Positions 14,684 to 18,300 of a DNA stretch of 18,300 bases are shown one piece after another. The notes beneath the pieces are model-generated. The model was not told where the DNA came from and searched no databases. It worked only from the letters and a program-made list of their open reading frames with translations. Made by a program: the position numbers and the translations under genes. The DNA is from CAZKTS01 sp964555735 (GTDB taxonomy: Bacteria > Actinomycetota > Acidimicrobiia > IMCC26256 > PALSA-555), in the NCBI GenBank assembly GCA_964555735.1, contig CAZKTS010000122.1:1-18300 (forward strand), given 5' to 3'. Each line of letters begins with the position of its first letter. Position 1 is the first letter of the stretch.

Positions 14684-17479
14684 GTGGACCAAGTCATCCA
14701 GTGGATCATCTTCGGCGCGCCGATCGGGTGCGTGTACGCGCTCGTCGCCATCGGGCTGGTCCTGACCTACAAGACGTCCGGCGTCTTCAACCTCGCGTTC
14801 GCGGGCCAGGCGTTCCTCTCGGGCGCGGTCTTCTACCAGATGGTTGCTCGCGACGGTCACCCGGCCTGGCTGGGCTTCGTCGTCGCGGTGTTCGTGGTCG
14901 GCCCCCTGGTCGGCCTGATCCTCGACCGGGCGCTGTTCCGCTACATGCGCACCGCGTCGTGGCAGGTGAAGCTGGTCACGTCGTTGGGTCTGTTCCTCGC
15001 GCTGCCCGAGATGGTCCGCGCGCTCTTCTTCGGGTACGACCCGGGTGACGCGCCGCCGAGCGTCGCGAACCTGCTCGGGATGAACGCAGGGGGCCCGGGC
15101 ATCTGGAAGACGCTCGGGCTCGACACCTCGCTCGGCGTCTTCGACATCGGCGACTACTACATCTCCACGGACCGGATGGTCACGGTCCTCTGCACGATCG
15201 CCGCGGTGCTCATCCTCGGGTTCATCTTCCGGTACACCGCGACCGGCCTCCAGATGCGCGCGGTGGTGGAGAGCCCTCGCATGGTCGAGCTCGCGGGCGT
15301 CGACTCCGAGCGGGTGAGCATGGTCGCCTGGATGCTCTCGAGCACCCTGGCCGGCCTCGCGGGCGTGCTGCTCGCCCCGCTCTACTTCACCCTCGACTTC
15401 AACAACTACACGCTGCTCGTCATCGCGGCGATCGCGGCCGCCGCCATCGGCCGCTTCTACAGCATCCCGCTCACGCTGCTCGGCGGGCTGCTCATGGGGA
15501 TCGGCGAACGGGCGCTCCCCGACATCGTCGGCACGAGTGGCGACCTGGCCAACGACCTGCGGCCGTCGTTCCCGTTCCTGCTCCTCTTCCTCCTGCTCGT
15601 CTTCTGGCCCCGCCTCCGCGAGCAGAAAGAGGTCACCGACCCGCTCGCGGGCGTCGACCCGCCGCCCCCGGCGATGGCCCACGAGTACAAGGACGAAGGC
15701 CTGCAGAAGGCCACCAAGATCATGTTCCCGGTGTTCATCACCGGCTTCCTGATCGTGATGCTCACGCTGGTGAGCGGGCTCTGGGTCGCCCGCATCAGCG
15801 AGGCGTTGAGCCTCGCGGTGATCTTCCTGTCGATCACGATCTTCACCGGTCTCGGTGGCCAGATCTCGCTGGCGCAGGCGAGCTTCGCCGCCGCGGGCGG
15901 CTTCGGGCTGGCCAAGGCGTGCGCAGAGCTCGACATCCCCGTCCTGCTCGGCATCCTGCTCGGCGGGATCATCGCCGCCATCGCCGGCGCGGTGTTCGTG
16001 CTGCTGATCGACGGCGTGCCGACCTTGATCGGGCGCGCGCGCAAGCGCAACGTTCCCCGCCTGTCGGGCCTCTACCTCTCGCTCGCGACGCTGGCCGGCG
16101 CGCTCATGGCCTCGCAGGTCATCTTCAACCGCGAGGAGGTGTCGGGCGGTCAGTTCGGCATCACCGTGCCGCGCCCGGACTTTGCCACCAGTGACCGCAT
16201 GTGGTTCCTCGTGGTCTTCGGCGTCTTTGCCGTCGTCGCGTTCATGGTCATCCTCATCCGCAAGGGGACGACCGGTCGCTATCTGGCCGCGCAGCGCGGC
16301 AGCGACGCCGCGGCGGCCTCGATCGGTGTGAACGCGACCCGGCTGCGCATCGTGCTGTTCGCGCTGGCGGCCGGCGTGGCCGGCATCGGTGGCGCGCTGC
16401 TCGCGTCGGGGGTGGGCACGATCAACCCGCTCTCGAGCTACCCGGCGATCTACGGCGTCTTGTACGTCGTGCTCGTCGTCACCCTCGGCTCGCGGACGAT
16501 CGACGGCGCCGTCAACGCCGCAGTCGGCTTCATCGTCGCCCAGTGGCTCCTCGAGTCGCTCGGCTTCCCCACGCAGCTCGCGATCATCGGCTTCGGACTC
16601 GGTGCGATCACCTACGCGCGGCATCCGGAGGGCGTCGTCGAGTACCAGACCCGGCGCAACATCCTCGGGCAGATCCGCCAGCGCGCGCTCAAGAAGCGCG
16701 CCGACGAGCTCGCGAGCGAGGGCAAGCTCCCGCCCCAGTACCGCCCCGTGTGGCACGTGGCGCTCCCGGTGCTCGCCGGGCCCGCCATCTACTTCTTCTA
16801 CGTCCTGCTGCGCAGCCTGCTCCAGGGCCACTGGGTCGCGGTGCACTCCGAGACCCTGCTCTGGTTCATCGTGCCGAGCCTCCTGTTCGCCCTGGGATGG
16901 ATCGCGCTCACCGACGCCCGGCTGCGCAAGATCGGCGGCTATGCATCGGGACCGCTCTGGCTGCTCGGCGGCGCGGCGGTCGGTGCGTTCGTCGGCTGGT
17001 TCTTCCACGAGCACGAGTGGCTGCTGCCGCACCCGTCGCTGCTCGACTGCCTCCTGGTCGGCATCCCGGCCGGCTTCGCGGGGGTCGCCTTCATCCTGCT
17101 GCCGCTGCACGTCGAGCGCATCGCCAAGACGCGACGGTGGCTCACCATGCCGATCACCTGGCGGGAGGGCCGCGCACCGCTCGGCTTCCTGCTCTTCGGT
17201 GCCTTCCTCTTCTTCCGCACGTCGGTCACCGACACGAGCACGTCGGGCATGTTCTTCGACAAGGGCTTCCCGCCCGCCGGCTGGCCGGTGTTCTTCGTCG
17301 CCACGATCACGGTGATCGTCTGGGTGCAGTGGGTCGCTGCAGTGCAAGGCGCGTGCAACGAGATCGCCATCGGCGGAGAGAACTTCTCACCGCCCGAAGA
17401 GAAGTCCAACGTCGCCACCGTCGAGCGCGCGCTCGCGTCTCCGGGCGCTCCGGCCGTCCCCGCGGGAGGTGCGACGTGA
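14684..17479 (+). CDS. Fused LivH-LivM permease with an additional C-terminal membrane domain
   Basis: A 931-residue membrane protein joining both channel subunits of a branched-chain amino acid type importer. Residues 1-~315 are LivH-like (IFGAPIGCVYALVAIGLVL at the start, FNLAFAGQAFLSGAVF, and a coupling region near TGLQMRAVVESPRMVELAGV). A Pro-rich linker (~318-345) leads to a LivM-like domain, ~346-650, with FTGLGGQISLAQASFAAAGG, GLYLSLATLAGA, and TGRYLAAQRGSDAAAASIGV as its coupling loop. After a charged linker (~655-688), about 200 further residues (690-890) hold roughly six hydrophobic segments that belong to neither subunit; I do not recognise this domain. GTG 14684 is the start, giving a normal LivH N-terminus, though its ribosome-binding site is weak (CGAAG at 14674-14678). 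The stop overlaps the next gene as GTGA. Confidence 0.92.
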   Translation: MDQVIQWIIFGAPIGCVYALVAIGLVLTYKTSGVFNLAFAGQAFLSGAVFYQMVARDGHPAWLGFVVAVFVVGPLVGLILDRALFRYMRTASWQVKLVTSLGLFLALPEMVRALFFGYDPGDAPPSVANLLGMNAGGPGIWKTLGLDTSLGVFDIGDYYISTDRMVTVLCTIAAVLILGFIFRYTATGLQMRAVVESPRMVELAGVDSERVSMVAWMLSSTLAGLAGVLLAPLYFTLDFNNYTLLVIAAIAAAAIGRFYSIPLTLLGGLLMGIGERALPDIVGTSGDLANDLRPSFPFLLLFLLLVFWPRLREQKEVTDPLAGVDPPPPAMAHEYKDEGLQKATKIMFPVFITGFLIVMLTLVSGLWVARISEALSLAVIFLSITIFTGLGGQISLAQASFAAAGGFGLAKACAELDIPVLLGILLGGIIAAIAGAVFVLLIDGVPTLIGRARKRNVPRLSGLYLSLATLAGALMASQVIFNREEVSGGQFGITVPRPDFATSDRMWFLVVFGVFAVVAFMVILIRKGTTGRYLAAQRGSDAAAASIGVNATRLRIVLFALAAGVAGIGGALLASGVGTINPLSSYPAIYGVLYVVLVVTLGSRTIDGAVNAAVGFIVAQWLLESLGFPTQLAIIGFGLGAITYARHPEGVVEYQTRRNILGQIRQRALKKRADELASEGKLPPQYRPVWHVALPVLAGPAIYFFYVLLRSLLQGHWVAVHSETLLWFIVPSLLFALGWIALTDARLRKIGGYASGPLWLLGGAAVGAFVGWFFHEHEWLLPHPSLLDCLLVGIPAGFAGVAFILLPLHVERIAKTRRWLTMPITWREGRAPLGFLLFGAFLFFRTSVTDTSTSGMFFDKGFPPAGWPVFFVATITVIVWVQWVAAVQGACNEIAIGGENFSPPEEKSNVATVERALASPGAPAVPAGGAT

Positions 17480-18279
17480 CCGACACCGCGACGACCGCCA
17501 CTCCGGCACCGCTCGAGCGCCCCGCGCTGCTCGAGGCGACCGGCATCACCAAGCGGTTCTCGGGGATCACCGCGCTCAATGGCGTCGACCTCGACGTCGC
17601 GCCCGGCGAGATGGTCGGCCTGATCGGCCCGAACGGCGCCGGCAAGACGACGTTCTTCAACTGCCTGCTCGGCATGCTGCGCCCCGACAGCGGCACGGTG
17701 TACTTCGACGGCGTCGACGTGAGTGCGATGCCGGTCTACAAGCGGGCGCGCCTCGGGTTCGGCCGCACGTTCCAGCGGCTCGAGCTGTTCGCCGGGATGA
17801 CCGTGCGGGAGCACTTCCTCGTCACCGAGCGCCAGCGCAACGGCACCGGGCGGCTCTGGAAGGACCTGCTCAACCTCTCGGCGCCGAGCGCCGACGAGCT
17901 CGGGAAGGCCGAGGCGATGATCGAGCTGCTCGGACTCCAGGTCGAGGCCGACAAGCCGGTCGAGTCGCTGAGCCTCGGGCGCGGCCGCCTCGTGGAGCTG
18001 GGCCGATCGCTCATGACGCAGCCCAAGCTGCTGCTGCTCGACGAGCCGTCGTCGGGCCTCGACGTCCGAGAGACCGGCGCCCTCGCCCAACGTCTGGCGA
18101 CCGTGCAGGAGCAGCACGAGTTCGCGGTGCTCCTCGTCGAGCACGACGTCGAGATGGTGCAGAGCCTGGTGACGCGCCTGTTCGTGCTCGACTTCGGCAC
18201 CATGATCGCCGCCGGTCCCACCGCCGACGTCCTCGGCGACGCCGCGGTCCGCAAGGCCTACCTCGGAGACGTGGTGTGA
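17476..18279 (+). CDS. Liv-type ABC transporter ATPase (LivG-like)
   Basis: A 267-residue cytoplasmic ATPase that drives the fused permease. It has Walker A GPNGAGKT at 51-58, Q-loop FGRTFQRLELF around Gln100, Walker B LLLLDEP at 185-191 followed by SSGLD, and H-loop His223 in LLVEHDVEMV. ITKRFSGITALNGVDLDVAPGE and the QRLELFAGMTV segment are LivG-like rather than LivF-like. The signature loop reads LSLGRGR (165-171) instead of LSYGQQR or LSGGQ. The start GTG 17476 overlaps the permease TGA by four bases and has GGGAGG six bases upstream. It is followed immediately by a probable LivF-like gene that overlaps its stop. Confidence 0.94.
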   Translation: MTDTATTATPAPLERPALLEATGITKRFSGITALNGVDLDVAPGEMVGLIGPNGAGKTTFFNCLLGMLRPDSGTVYFDGVDVSAMPVYKRARLGFGRTFQRLELFAGMTVREHFLVTERQRNGTGRLWKDLLNLSAPSADELGKAEAMIELLGLQVEADKPVESLSLGRGRLVELGRSLMTQPKLLLLDEPSSGLDVRETGALAQRLATVQEQHEFAVLLVEHDVEMVQSLVTRLFVLDFGTMIAAGPTADVLGDAAVRKAYLGDVV

Positions 18280-18300
18280 CGACGACCGCCCCGACCCCCG
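18276..18300 (+). CDS. Probable LivF-type ATPase (first codons only)
   Basis: GTG 18276 overlaps the LivG-like TGA as GTGA, with GGAG seven bases upstream (18265-18268). The visible peptide is only MTTTAPTP. Identity as the second ATPase (LivF) rests on operon order, since a LivG-like gene is nearly always followed by LivF and none has yet appeared. The product itself cannot be seen. Confidence 0.5.

Noticed and set aside
14579..17347. 922-residue open frame on the minus strand, antisense to the LivHM fusion
   Set aside because: Composition is dominated by Arg, Asp, Glu, Gln and His with no hydrophobic core or motif, as expected for the antisense shadow of a GC-rich membrane-protein gene. 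The plus strand encodes clear LivH and LivM motifs.

Overview
The window is very GC-rich, uses GTG and TTG starts freely, and packs genes tightly. It carries a DUF222/13E12-type HNH nuclease, a mycothiol-pathway-like PIG-L deacetylase, a fused LivH-LivM permease and at least one apparently leaderless gene. Together these point to a high-GC Actinomycetota chromosome. My best guess is an Acidimicrobiia-like lineage, but this is inference from gene style and no marker gene is present. I saw no rRNA, tRNA, CRISPR array, insertion sequence or phage gene. No stretch over 300 bp lacks a gene.

Layout. (1) 1-609 (+) is the 3' part of an HNH endonuclease gene. (2) 675-3089 (+) is a complete Lon protease, preceded by nested inverted repeats and followed by a strong hairpin at 3153-3211. 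(3) 3230-9313 (-) is a complete five-gene peptide-type (Opp/Dpp) ABC importer operon in the order binding protein, permease B, permease C, ATPase D, ATPase F. It has a recognisable promoter at 9417-9444. (4) 9539-11070 (+) holds a probable leaderless arfB (ribosome rescue) followed by a 2TM ion-channel-like protein. (5) 10979-13089 (-) holds a PIG-L deacetylase followed by a membrane-anchored HSL-type esterase, whose 3' end overlaps the channel gene by 92 bp. (6) 13215 to the end (+) is a branched-chain amino-acid type (Liv/HAAT) ABC importer: binding protein, a 931-residue LivH-LivM fusion with an extra C-terminal membrane domain, LivG-type ATPase, and the first codons of a LivF-type gene.

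How the parts work together. Two separate importers, one for peptide-like and one for amino-acid or amide-like solutes, are each headed by a secreted binding protein. Both are driven by similar sigma-70-like promoters that share the same -10 hexamer (TAGAGT). Lon, ArfB and the PIG-L enzyme are housekeeping or stress functions between and beside them. Most of the window is ordinary chromosome. The least ordinary items are the third membrane domain on the LivHM fusion, a roughly 50-residue hydrophobic insertion in the OppC-like permease, the channel-like protein whose selectivity filter is degenerate, and the palindromes in front of lon. I found no convincing new multi-gene system.
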